Source: an uncultured Craurococcus sp.
Lineage (GTDB): Bacteria; Pseudomonadota; Alphaproteobacteria; Acetobacterales; Acetobacteraceae
Length of the DNA stretch: 43,294 bases
NCBI GenBank assembly: GCA_902805545.1
Contig: CADCTD010000161.1
Coordinates: 1-43,294, forward strand
Direction: 5' to 3'
Shown: positions 33,291 through 41,010 of the stretch, piece by piece
Layout: each line of letters opens with the position of its first letter
Position numbering within the stretch: the first letter of the stretch is position 1
Translations under genes and position numbers: made by a program
The notes under the pieces: generated by a model
Told to the model about the DNA's origin: nothing
The model's database searches: none
The model's input: only the letters and a program-made list of their open reading frames with translations

Positions 33291-34235
33291 TTAGCGTTTC
33301 GCCTCGATCGCGTCCCAGATCGCCCGCTCCAGGTGCACGCCATCGAAGCGCGCGATCTCCTGCAGCCCGGTCGGCGAGGTGACGTTGATCTCGGTGAGGT
33401 AGTCGCCGATCACGTCGATGCCGACGAAGATCATCCCCCGCTCCCTGAGCGCCGGGCCGATGCGGGCGCAGATCTCCTGCTCGCGTGCGGTCAGCGTCGC
33501 CTTCTCCGGCCGCCCGCCGACATGCATGTTGCTGCGCGCCTCGCCCGCCGCCGGCACGCGGTTGATGGCGCCCATCGGCACGCCGTCGACCAGGATGATG
33601 CGCTTGTCGCCCAGCCGCACCTCGGGGACGTAGCGCTGCACCATCAGCGGCTCGCGCGAGCGCTCGGTGAACATCTCGACCAGGCTGTTGAGGTTGGAAT
33701 CGCCCGGCTTGATGTGGAACACGCCGGCCCCGCCATTGCCGAAGAGCGGCTTGACGATGATGTCCTGGTGCTTCTCGCGGAAGGCCTGGATCTGCGCCCG
33801 GCTCGCCGTCACCAGCGTCTCCGGCATCAGCTCCGGGAATTGCAGGACGAAGAGCTTCTCCGGCGCGTTCCTGACGCTCGCCGGGTCATTCACCACCAGC
33901 GTCTTCGGGTGGATGTGCTCCAGCAGGTGCGTCGCGGTGATGTAGGCCATGTCGAAGGGCGGGTCCTGCCGCATCAGCACGACATCCATGGTGGAGAGGT
34001 CGATCTCCTCCCGCGGGCCGAAGGCATAGTGGGCGCCGTGCTTCCGCTCGACCGTGACGGGCTCGCCCTGGGCGAGCAGCCGGCCGCCCGCCAGGGCCAG
34101 GTCGCGGACATGGTAGTGCCAGAGCCGGTGGCCGCGGGCCTGCGCCTCCAGCATCAAGGCGAAGGTGCTGTCGGCATCGATGTTGATGCCGGCGATCGGG
34201 TCCATCTGGACCGCGACCCGGAGGGCGCGCGCCAT
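33291..34235 (-). CDS. gshB: Glutathione synthetase
   Basis: ATP-grasp enzyme that joins glycine to gamma-glutamylcysteine, the last step of glutathione synthesis in the cytoplasm. 314 aa, the standard length, from ATG 34235 with GGGAG upstream. Family features: [25 protein letters not shown] at the start, [18 protein letters not shown] near 88, [13 protein letters not shown] near 115, the glycine-rich ATP loop [12 protein letters not shown] near 163, QRYVPE near 200, and metal-binding [12 protein letters not shown] near 290. It is the distal gene after hisF-hisE-HIT-SirB1, but a strong hairpin lies just ahead of it. Confidence 0.97.
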   Translation of the reverse strand: MARALRVAVQMDPIAGINIDADSTFALMLEAQARGHRLWHYHVRDLALAGGRLLAQGEPVTVERKHGAHYAFGPREEIDLSTMDVVLMRQDPPFDMAYITATHLLEHIHPKTLVVNDPASVRNAPEKLFVLQFPELMPETLVTASRAQIQAFREKHQDIIVKPLFGNGGAGVFHIKPGDSNLNSLVEMFTERSREPLMVQRYVPEVRLGDKRIILVDGVPMGAINRVPAAGEARSNMHVGGRPEKATLTAREQEICARIGPALRERGMIFVGIDVIGDYLTEINVTSPTGLQEIARFDGVHLERAIWDAIEAKR

Positions 34236-34249
34236 GGTCGTCTCCCACT

Positions 34250-34276
34250 GGTTCGGGGGATTCCGTGCCCCGAACC
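34250..34276 (-). promoter_or_regulatory. 9-bp hairpin just ahead of gshB
   Basis: GGTTCGGGG and CCCCGAACC form a perfect 9-bp stem with a 9-base loop (34250-34258 and 34268-34276). It sits in the 60-base gap after the SirB1-like gene and ends 14 bases before the gshB ATG, next to its ribosome binding site. No T tract follows. It may block read-through, protect an mRNA end or affect gshB translation. Confidence 0.4.
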
Positions 34277-34295
34277 GGGCGAAAAGGCCAGAGCC

Positions 34296-35147
34296 TCAAT
34301 TCAGCCGGTGGCGCAACTCCTCGACGACCATCCGCGTCCGGCTCGCCGCCGGGCCTTCCGGCTCCAGCTCGAGCGAGCGCTCGAGGCAGGCGAGCGCGGC
34401 GCCGATGCGGTCCAGCCGCTGGTTCATCAGCCCGGCCTCGCGCCAGAGCAGCGGCTGGTCCGGGGCGAGGCGCAGCATGTCCTCGGCGGCGGCGAGCGCG
34501 CTCGCCAGCTCCCCGGCGCGGAGCCGGCGCAGCTTGATGTTGTTCTGCAGCCTGAGCAGCACCGCGCGCTTGTCCATCAGCCGGACGAGGCCGGGCCGCA
34601 GCTCCGCCCGCTCGCCCTCGATCCGCTTGATCAGCGCGCGCAGGTCGGGCGCCTGCAGCCCCGTCCCGCCGGCGAAGACATCGACGAGCGCCTGGCCCCG
34701 CCCGCCCTCGACGGCGAGCAGGAAATGCCCGGGGAAGTCGACGCCATGCGCAGCCCAGCCGGCCGCCTCGGCGGCATGCAGCCAGAGGATGCCGAGCGCG
34801 ACCGGCAGGCCGCGCCGCCGCTCCAGCACCTGGATCAGGTTGGCATTGGCCGGGTTGTCGTAATCCTCGGTGTCGCCCCCGAAGCCGAAGCGGCCATGGA
34901 TCACCCCGGCCAGGACGGCGCGCCGCCGCTCGGCATCGCCGCCATCGGCCACCGGGTCGGCCGCCGCGGCGGCGACGGCCGCCTGCGCCAGCTCCGACAG
35001 CACGCCGGAGGCCGCGCGCCAGTCCGCCGCCGGCGCATCGATCCGCGCGAGCTGCAGGGCGACCGCGGCCAGCTCGATCTCCGCATCCGGCAGTTGTCCG
35101 GCGGCGGCGAGGGCGGCGCGTGCCTCCTCCTCAGGGCTCAGGGCCAT
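34296..35147 (-). CDS. SirB1 family protein (transglutaminase-like fold plus TPR-like tail)
   Basis: 283 aa from ATG 35147, three bases after the HIT gene stop. Helical N-terminus to about residue 85, then the SirB1_N (transglutaminase-like) core: DTEDYDNPANANLIQVLERR near 90, RGLPVALGILWLHAAEAAGW near 110, and VDFPGHFLLAV near 135. The Cys that a true transglutaminase needs is not evident, as in most SirB1 proteins. Residues 195-283 hold helical hairpins (ALAAAEDMLRLAPDQPLLWREAG, then ALACLERSLELEP) that look like TPR repeats. Function not established; E. coli SirB1 is also uncharacterised. Confidence 0.88.
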   Translation of the reverse strand: MALSPEEEARAALAAAGQLPDAEIELAAVALQLARIDAPAADWRAASGVLSELAQAAVAAAAADPVADGGDAERRRAVLAGVIHGRFGFGGDTEDYDNPANANLIQVLERRRGLPVALGILWLHAAEAAGWAAHGVDFPGHFLLAVEGGRGQALVDVFAGGTGLQAPDLRALIKRIEGERAELRPGLVRLMDKRAVLLRLQNNIKLRRLRAGELASALAAAEDMLRLAPDQPLLWREAGLMNQRLDRIGAALACLERSLELEPEGPAASRTRMVVEELRHRLN

Positions 35148-35150
35148 GCG

Positions 35151-35537
35151 CTACTCCCGCGGCTGCGGCACCATCCGGCCGAGGCGGCGGCCACCGAAGA
35201 GATGGACGTGGAAATGCCCGACTTCCTGCCCGGCATACTCGCCCATGTTGGAGAGAAGCCGATAACCATGCTCCTCCAGCCCGAGTTCCCGCGCCACCCG
35301 CGCGACCGCGCGCCAGAAGCCGGCGATCGCCTCGGCCGGCGCCTCGGCGTGGAAGTCGGCGGCGCTGACGTAAGCGCCCTTCGGGATCACCAGCACATGC
35401 ACCGGCGCCTGGGGGGCGATGTCGTGGAAAGCGAGCGCATGCTCGTCCTCCGCCACCCGCTTGCACGGGATCTCGCCGCGCAGGATGCGGGCGAAGATGT
35501 TGGCGGGGTCATAGGGCGGCTTGCCGGAGACGGCCAT
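35151..35537 (-). CDS. HIT family hydrolase (HinT-like)
   Basis: Histidine-triad nucleotide hydrolase, usually acting on purine nucleoside phosphoramidates. 128 aa from ATG 35537. The start is typical: YDPANIFARILRGEIPCKRV, then DEHALAFHDIAPQAPVHVLVIPKG. The catalytic triad motif GHFHVHLFGGR gives His-x-His-x-His near residue 112. It lies 17 bases after hisE and three bases before the SirB1-like gene, so it belongs to the hisF-hisE-HIT-SirB1 unit. A HIT gene next to hisE is common in alphaproteobacteria. Confidence 0.94.
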   Translation of the reverse strand: MAVSGKPPYDPANIFARILRGEIPCKRVAEDEHALAFHDIAPQAPVHVLVIPKGAYVSAADFHAEAPAEAIAGFWRAVARVARELGLEEHGYRLLSNMGEYAGQEVGHFHVHLFGGRRLGRMVPQPRE

Positions 35538-35554
35538 GGCGATCCTCCAACGGG

Positions 35555-36073
35555 TCAGGCGAGTTTGGTCGTGCGCGCCGCGCGGACGATGCCCTTGGGC
35601 CGCGCCGCCTTCTCGGCGATGCCGCTGATGCCCTCGCGCCGCCTGAGCTCCGCCCAGACCTCCTCCGGGCGGATGCCGGCATCCACCCAGACGACGACGA
35701 GATGGTAGAGCAGGTCGGCGGATTCCAGCACGGTTTCGGTGCGATGGCCGAGCGTCGCCTCGATGACGCATTCCACCGCCTCCTCGCCGAGCTTCTGCGC
35801 CACCTTGGCGGTGCCGCGGGCCATCAGCCGGGCGGAATGGGAGGTTGCGGCATCGCCGGCGAGGCGGCGGCTCTCCACCGTGTCCCAGAGCCGGTCGAGC
35901 ACCGTCGCATCGCCGTCCCGCGGCCCCTCGAGCGGGGCGAGGTGGCGCGCCTCCGCCCGGCGCACCGCCTTCTTCGGCTTGAGCGGGGCGGCGGGCAGCC
36001 GCTCCGGCACGGGCGCTGCGGCGCGCTTCTTGCGCACCTTCGCGGCCGGCTTCTTCTTGGTGTCCTTCGCCAT
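35555..36073 (-). CDS. hisE: Phosphoribosyl-ATP pyrophosphatase with a long basic N-terminus
   Basis: Second step of histidine synthesis: hydrolyses PR-ATP to PR-AMP and pyrophosphate. 172 aa against about 105-110 for usual HisE. The HisE core starts near residue 55 ([13 protein letters not shown]) and includes [24 protein letters not shown] with the metal-binding EExxE-type helix, then [17 protein letters not shown]. The first 50 residues are Lys/Arg/Ala/Pro-rich ([16 protein letters not shown]) and resemble a nucleic-acid-binding tail rather than part of the enzyme. ATG 36073 is three bases after hisF; an internal start is not supported by an obvious ATG near the core. Confidence 0.92.
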   Translation of the reverse strand: MAKDTKKKPAAKVRKKRAAAPVPERLPAAPLKPKKAVRRAEARHLAPLEGPRDGDATVLDRLWDTVESRRLAGDAATSHSARLMARGTAKVAQKLGEEAVECVIEATLGHRTETVLESADLLYHLVVVWVDAGIRPEEVWAELRRREGISGIAEKAARPKGIVRAARTTKLA

Positions 36074-36076
36074 GCG

Positions 36077-36853
36077 TCAGGCGGCCTCCGGTCCAGGCAG
36101 GGGGCGGACCGGCAGGCCGGCCCGGGCCAGCGCCGCCTTGGCATCGGCGATGCGGTACTCGCCGTAGTGGAAGACGCTGGCGGCGAGGAGGCCGGTCGCC
36201 CCGACCCGCGCCCCCTCGACGAAATGCTCCATCGTGCCGACCCCGCCCGAGGCGACGATCGGCACCGGCACCGCGGCGCGCACCGCGCGCAGCAGTTCGA
36301 GGTCGAAGCCGGACTTCGTGCCGTCCCGGTCCATGCTGGTCAGCAGGATCTCGCCGGCGCCCGCCTCCGCCATGCGCCGCGCCCAGCCGACGGCATCGAT
36401 CCCCGTCGGCTTCCGCCCGCCATGGGTGAAGACCTCCCACCGCCCCTCGGCGACCTTCCGCGCATCGACGGCGACGACGATCGCCTGGCTGCCGAAGGCC
36501 TCCGCCGCGCGGGAGACGAGCGCCGGGTCGGCGACCGCGGCGCTGTTGATGCTCGCCTTGTCGGCGCCGGCCAGCAGAAGCCGCCTGACATCCTCGACCG
36601 AGCGCACCCCGCCGCCCACGGTCAGCGGGATGAAGACCTGCGCCGCGGTGCGCGAGACGACGTCGAGGATGGTGTCGCGGTTCTCGTGGCTCGCCGCGAT
36701 GTCGAGGAAGGTGACCTCGTCCGCTCCCTCGCGGTCATAGGTGCGCGCCTGCTCGACCGGATCCCCGGCATCGCGCAGCGCGACGAAGTTGACGCCCTTG
36801 ACGACGCGGCCGTCCTTCACGTCGAGGCAGGGGATGACGCGGAGCGCGAGCAC
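36077..36853 (-). CDS. hisF: Imidazole glycerol phosphate synthase subunit HisF
   Basis: Cyclase subunit that uses ammonia from HisH to form imidazole glycerol phosphate and AICAR. 258 aa from GTG 36853, preceded by a good AGGTG site. (beta-alpha)8 barrel with catalytic Asp11 ([16 protein letters not shown]) and a second Asp in [13 protein letters not shown]; phosphate loops [11 protein letters not shown] and [12 protein letters not shown]. It heads the run hisF-hisE-HIT-SirB1. The usual partners hisH and hisA are not upstream; the next gene is the divergent LOV-EAL gene, so the histidine pathway is split in this genome. Confidence 0.97.
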   Translation of the reverse strand: MLALRVIPCLDVKDGRVVKGVNFVALRDAGDPVEQARTYDREGADEVTFLDIAASHENRDTILDVVSRTAAQVFIPLTVGGGVRSVEDVRRLLLAGADKASINSAAVADPALVSRAAEAFGSQAIVVAVDARKVAEGRWEVFTHGGRKPTGIDAVGWARRMAEAGAGEILLTSMDRDGTKSGFDLELLRAVRAAVPVPIVASGGVGTMEHFVEGARVGATGLLAASVFHYGEYRIADAKAALARAGLPVRPLPGPEAA

Positions 36854-37031
36854 GGTTCACCTGTCCGGTTCGAGGGGGCGGCCGGCCCGGTGCCGGCGTC
36901 AGGCCGCAGGTGCCCGGCATGGCGAAGAAGCGGCCGGGGGTCAAGCGGCGAAGCGCCCGCCGCACCGGCACGGCGCGCGCCCGGAAGGGCCGTGCCGGGG
37001 GCGGCCGGTCCGCGCGCCGCGGCCTAATCCA

Positions 37032-37061
37032 TTGACGGACGAACCCTCAAGTTGCTATCTG
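37032..37061 (+). promoter_or_regulatory. Candidate promoter of the LOV-EAL/kaiC/kaiB operon
   Basis: TTGACG (37032-37037, 5 of 6 to consensus), an 18-base spacer, and TATCTG (37056-37061, 3 of 6), inside the only AT-rich patch of the 274-base divergent gap. Transcription would start near 37068, about 60 bases before ATG 37128. The rest of the gap (36854-37030) is very GC-rich and shows nothing I can name. Confidence 0.4.
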
Positions 37062-37127
37062 GCAAGTAAGGGCACTTTTTGCGCGAGCGCCTCCCAGTGT
37101 CTAGCAGGAAACGGGTTGGAGCTGACA

Positions 37128-38969
37128 ATGTGCCCTCCCCCGGTGCCGGCAACCGCGGATGAACCGCCGGACGACGGCCACCGATCCGCATCCCCGCATC
37201 CCGACAGGGTGCCCCGACATGATGTTGCGGGCGGGCCGGATGTCCGCAGCACCATGAACCTTCCCTTCGGCGGCGCGCTGCGCCATGCCAAGGCATCCGG
37301 CCTCGAACTCGCGCTGAACGAGCGCACGCTGGAGGGCTTCTCGGACGGCATCGCCATCGCCGACCTTGCCCTGCACGACCATCCGCTGGTCTATGTCAAC
37401 AGCGCCTTCGAGCGCATCAGCGGCTATCCGCGGGGCGAGCTGCTCGGCCGCAATTGCCGCTTCCTCCAGGGTGCGGAGCGCACCCAGCCAGGGGTCGCGG
37501 CCATGGCCACCGCCATCGCCGAGGGGCGCGACACCACCGTCGTCCTGCGCAACTACCGGCGCGACGGAACGCCCTTCTGGAACGAGCTGCGCCTCCGCCC
37601 GCTGCGCGACGCCGAGGGCCGCCTCACCCACTATCTCGCCAACATGCGGGACGTCACCGCCTTCCGCGACCTGAACGAGCGCCTGGCCCGTGCCGCCATC
37701 TTCGACGAGGTCACCGGCCTGCGCACCCGCCGCGGCTTCCTCGACCGGATGGCGCTGCTGGAGGCGGCGGACCGGCTGCTGATGCTCTGCTGCGATGTCG
37801 ACCAGCTGCGCGACGTCAACGCCACCTATGGGCGCCTGGCCGGCGACTCCCTGCTGCGCGAGCTCGGCCGGCGGTTGGAGGCGGCGCCCGGCCTCATCGT
37901 GGCGGGCCATCTCGGCGCCGGGCAACTCGCCGCCGCCCTGCACCGGCCGGCGCAGGTCGAGGCCGCCATCACCGCGCTGCATGACGCGCTGCGCCAGCCC
38001 TTCACCCTGCCGGGCGCCACCGTCTCCATCACCGTCACCCTCGGCTGGACCGAGGTCAGCTGGTCCGCCGCGCAGGGCGAGCCGCTGCTGATCGAGGCGG
38101 AGGCCGCGCTCTATGCCGCCAAGGCCGCCGGCCATGGCGAGCGCCGCGCCTTCGACCCGGCGGTGGAGCGCGAGGGCCGCCGGCGCCTGCGCATGACCGC
38201 CGAGCTGCGCGGCGCCCTGACCAACCGGGAATTCGTGCTGCACTACCAGCCGAAGGTGGAGCTCGCCACTGGCCGCATCATGGGGGTGGAGGCGCTGCTG
38301 CGCTGGCACAACCCGGTCTTCGGGCTGCAATCGCCCGACCGCTTCCTCCCCGTCGCCGAGCAGAGCGGGCTGGTCGTCGAGATCGGCGCCTGGGCCCTGG
38401 CCGAGGCCGTCCGCACCGCGGCCGAGCTGAACCGCCGCGGCCATGCCATCCAGGTCGCGGTCAATGTCTCGCCGGTGCAGATCCACCGCGACGACATCCC
38501 CGCGCTGCTCCGCCGCCTGCTGGCCGAGGCCGGGGCGGAGCCGGGCTGGATTGCGATCGAGCTGACCGAGACGGTGCTGGCCGACCGCACCGCCCGCACC
38601 CTCGCCTGCTTCCGGGCGCTGCGCGAGATGGGCATCGGCCTTGCGATGGATGATTTCGGCACCGGCTTCGCCTCGCTCGACCAGCTGCGCAGCCTGCCCT
38701 TCACCGAGGTGAAGCTCGACCGCAGCTTCGTCCGCAGCCTGGATGTCAACCCGGTGCAGGCGGCCATCGTCACCGGCACGCTCGGCGTCGCCCGCGCCCT
38801 CGGCATCAGCGCCACCTGCGAGGGCGTGGAGACGGAAGCGGAGCGGGAGCGGCTGATCGCGCTTGGCTGCCCGGTGGCGCAGGGCTACCTGTTCAGCCTG
38901 CCGCTCGCCAAGGAGGATCTGATCTGGCTGCTGGAGAAGCACGCGGTGCTGCCGGTGGCGGCGGAATGA
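37128..38969 (+). CDS. LOV-GGDEF(degenerate)-EAL protein, probable blue-light-controlled c-di-GMP phosphodiesterase
   Basis: 613 aa from ATG 37128, which has GGAG eight bases upstream; ATG 37254 is the alternative. LOV domain at about residues 65-180: the flavin-adduct Cys110 in GRNCRFLQG, Asn142 (NYRRDG) and Asn152 (FWNEL). The spacings Cys+32 and +10 equal those of plant phototropin LOV2 (C450, N482, N492). The residue at the place of the signalling Gln (Q513) is Met173. A GGDEF domain follows, but its active-site loop is Gly263-Ala-Gly-Gln-Leu267, so cyclase activity is unlikely. The EAL domain looks intact: Glu388-Ala-Leu (VEALLRW), VNVSPVQI, IELTETVL, DDFGTGFASL, KLDRSFV and CEGVETEAE. 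Its stop overlaps the kaiC-like start (ATGA), so light input, c-di-GMP hydrolysis and the KaiC-like switch are likely linked. Confidence 0.92.
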   Translation: MCPPPVPATADEPPDDGHRSASPHPDRVPRHDVAGGPDVRSTMNLPFGGALRHAKASGLELALNERTLEGFSDGIAIADLALHDHPLVYVNSAFERISGYPRGELLGRNCRFLQGAERTQPGVAAMATAIAEGRDTTVVLRNYRRDGTPFWNELRLRPLRDAEGRLTHYLANMRDVTAFRDLNERLARAAIFDEVTGLRTRRGFLDRMALLEAADRLLMLCCDVDQLRDVNATYGRLAGDSLLRELGRRLEAAPGLIVAGHLGAGQLAAALHRPAQVEAAITALHDALRQPFTLPGATVSITVTLGWTEVSWSAAQGEPLLIEAEAALYAAKAAGHGERRAFDPAVEREGRRRLRMTAELRGALTNREFVLHYQPKVELATGRIMGVEALLRWHNPVFGLQSPDRFLPVAEQSGLVVEIGAWALAEAVRTAAELNRRGHAIQVAVNVSPVQIHRDDIPALLRRLLAEAGAEPGWIAIELTETVLADRTARTLACFRALREMGIGLAMDDFGTGFASLDQLRSLPFTEVKLDRSFVRSLDVNPVQAAIVTGTLGVARALGISATCEGVETEAERERLIALGCPVAQGYLFSLPLAKEDLIWLLEKHAVLPVAAE

Positions 38970-40669
38970 CCGGCGCGCCCATGCCGCGCCTGCCGACGGG
39001 CATCGCCTGGCTCGACCGTCTGACCCATGGCGGCATCCCGGCCCGGCGGCTGACCGTGCTGCTCGGCCAGGCCGGGGCCGGCAAGACGCTGCTCTCCTGC
39101 CAGATCGCCGCCGCCCGCGCCCGGGTGGAGGGCGCCGGCACCGTCTTCGCCGCGCTGGAGGAGCCGCCGGCCGACATCATCCGCAATGCCGCCGGCTTCA
39201 CCTGGGACCTCGCAGCCCTGGCCGGGGAGCATTTCCACCCGCTCGACCTGCGGCCGGACCCGGACATGGTCTTCGCCGGGGATTTCGACCTGCGCGGCAT
39301 GCTCGCCACCCTCTCCGCCAAGGCGCGGCAGACCGGGGCGGGGCTCGTGGTGCTCGACGGGCTCGACACCGTGCTCGGCTGGCTCGCCAGCCCGGCCCGG
39401 CGCAGCGCGGAACTCGCCCGCATCGGCCGCTGGCTGGAGGAGGAGGGCCTCACCGCCATCGTCACCGCCAAGGCGGAGCGGCATGGCGGCCCGGCCGATG
39501 CCCTCGGCCCGCTCGAATTCGCCGTCTCGCTGGTGGTGGCGCTGGAGCGGCGGGAGGAGAGCGGCGGCACCCTCCGGGCGCTGCGCATCACCAAGTCCCG
39601 CGGCAGCGCGCACAGCAGCAGCGCCCACCCGCTGTTCTTCTCCCACAACGGGCTGGAGCCGCTGATGTGGCCCGGCGGCGATGCCCCGCCCGCCTCGCAG
39701 GAGCGCGTCGGCTCCGGCATGGCGCGGCTGGATGCGCTGCTCGGCGGCGGCTACCTGCGCGGCAGCACGGCGCTGCTCTCCGGCCCGCCCGGCACCGGCA
39801 AGTCGACCCTGGCGGCGCTCTTCGCCGCCTCCATCTGCGCCGGCGGCGGCCGCGCCGTGCATGTCGCCTTCGACGAGGGGCCGGAGCAGAGCATCCGAAA
39901 CATGCGCTCGGTCGGCATCGACCTCGCCGCCCATCGCGCCAGCGGCGCCCTCCGCCTGATCGGCCTGCAGCCGGGCCGCGACGGGCCCGAGCAGCTGCTC
40001 TCCGAGATCCTCGCCGCGGTCGAGACGCAGGATGCGACCGCCCTGGTGGTCGACCCCGTCTCATCGCTGATGCGCGGCGGCGTCGCCGATCTCGGCCAGT
40101 CCGCCGTCCGCCGCCTGGTGGAGGAGGCGCGCGCCCGCGGCATGACCGCGGTGCTCACCTCCCTCGTCGAGATCGGGGAGGACCCGGCCTCCGGCACGCT
40201 GAGCGCCGTCTCCACCATCGCCGATGCCTGGATCGCCCTCGGCTATGCCGAGCGGGGCGGCGAGCGCAACCGCACCCTCTCCATCGTCAAGGCGCGCGGC
40301 AGCGCCCATTCCAACCAGACGCGCGAGTTCGTCATGAGCAGTGAGGGCTGCACCCTGGCCGATGTCTACACCGCCGGCGGCGCCGTGCTGCTCGGCACCG
40401 CCCGGATGGAGCGGGAGGCGGAGGAGCGCCGCCTCGAAACCCTCGCCGCCCTCGACCACCAGCGCCGGCTGCGCGCGCTCGAGGCCCAGCTCACGGAGGC
40501 CGAGCTGCGCCAGCGCCGCTCCGCCCTCGAGTCCGAGGCGGCGCGCGCCGAGCTCGCCCTGCTCGAAGCCGCCGAGGCCGAGCGCCGCGCCGCCCAGGCC
40601 GAGCGCCAGGCCCGCACCGCCGCCAGCCGCTCGGCCGACACGCCGGCGGAGGAAGGAGCGTCGGCATGA
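38966..40669 (+). CDS. kaiC: KaiC-like double-domain ATPase
   Basis: 567 aa from ATG 38966 (ATG 38981 also possible). Two RecA-like domains as in cyanobacterial KaiC. CI: Walker A GQAGAGKT with Lys40, catalytic Glu65-Glu66 (ALEEPPADIIRNA), Walker B LVVLDGLD. CII: Walker A GPPGTGKST with Lys279, Asp303-Glu304 (AFDEGPEQSIRN) where KaiC has Glu-Glu, Walker B ALVVDPVSSLM. The phosphorylation region is preserved: Thr411, Ser416 and Thr417 (GTLSAVSTIADAW) align with T426, S431 and T432 of Synechococcus KaiC. After the KARGSAHSNQTREFVMS block the KaiA-binding tail is replaced by about 80 residues of Glu/Arg/Ala-rich coiled coil. Start and stop both overlap neighbours by ATGA. It is a KaiC-family switch working without KaiA. 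Confidence 0.93.
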   Translation: MTGAPMPRLPTGIAWLDRLTHGGIPARRLTVLLGQAGAGKTLLSCQIAAARARVEGAGTVFAALEEPPADIIRNAAGFTWDLAALAGEHFHPLDLRPDPDMVFAGDFDLRGMLATLSAKARQTGAGLVVLDGLDTVLGWLASPARRSAELARIGRWLEEEGLTAIVTAKAERHGGPADALGPLEFAVSLVVALERREESGGTLRALRITKSRGSAHSSSAHPLFFSHNGLEPLMWPGGDAPPASQERVGSGMARLDALLGGGYLRGSTALLSGPPGTGKSTLAALFAASICAGGGRAVHVAFDEGPEQSIRNMRSVGIDLAAHRASGALRLIGLQPGRDGPEQLLSEILAAVETQDATALVVDPVSSLMRGGVADLGQSAVRRLVEEARARGMTAVLTSLVEIGEDPASGTLSAVSTIADAWIALGYAERGGERNRTLSIVKARGSAHSNQTREFVMSSEGCTLADVYTAGGAVLLGTARMEREAEERRLETLAALDHQRRLRALEAQLTEAELRQRRSALESEAARAELALLEAAEAERRAAQAERQARTAASRSADTPAEEGASA

Positions 40670-40962
40670 GCGCGGCCGCCGTTGCGCTCTTCGTCGCCGG
40701 CGGCGCCCCGCGCTCCGCCGCCGCGCTCCGCAACCTCACCGCCGCCATCGCCGCCACCGGCCGGCCGGAGGGAACCTTCCGCGTCGAGGTGATCGACGTG
40801 CTGCGCGAGCCGGGCCGGGCGCTGGAAGCCGGGCTGCTGGCGACGCCGAGCCTCGCCCTCACCGCGCCGCATGGCCGCCGCCGCTGGTTCGTCGGCGAGT
40901 TCGACCAGCCGGAGCTGCTGGCCGGGTGGCTCGGCGACGTACTGGATGGCGAGCCCCCCTGA
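40666..40962 (+). CDS. kaiB: KaiB-like protein
   Basis: Thioredoxin-like/fold-switching partner of KaiC. 98 aa, the normal length. KaiB features: ALFVAGGAPRSAAALRNL at the start (KaiB has LYVAGNTPNSVRALKTL), VEVIDVLREPGRALEAGLLATPSLAL in the middle with the conserved LATPxLA, and RRRWFVGEFDQPELLAGWL at the end. It overlaps the kaiC-like stop by four bases. It should bind the CI domain of KaiC. Downstream, lutB has its own candidate promoter overlapping the kaiB stop. Confidence 0.9.
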   Translation: MSAAAVALFVAGGAPRSAAALRNLTAAIAATGRPEGTFRVEVIDVLREPGRALEAGLLATPSLALTAPHGRRRWFVGEFDQPELLAGWLGDVLDGEPP

Positions 40963-40987
40963 CCTACCGGCCCCGGGACGCTATATC
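40959..40987 (+). promoter_or_regulatory. Candidate promoter of lutBC
   Basis: CTGACC (40959-40964), a 17-base spacer, and TATATC (40982-40987); each hexamer matches consensus at 4 of 6 positions. The -35 overlaps the kaiB stop. CCTACC (40963-40968) and GGTAGG (40996-41001) form an inverted repeat around the -10, and the right arm runs into the lutB ribosome binding site AGGAG. Confidence 0.4.
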
Positions 40988-41010
40988 AGCCGCCTGGTAG
41001 GAGTTCGCCC

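Noticed and set aside
36930-36965. Possible hisF promoter on the minus strand (TTGACC near 36944-36939)
   Set aside because: The matching -10 would be CATGCC, with only two consensus bases, so I could not support it.
37101-38942. Open frame of 613 codons antisense to the LOV-EAL gene
   Set aside because: No recognisable motif, and a composition typical of an antisense shadow. The plus strand has complete LOV and EAL motifs.
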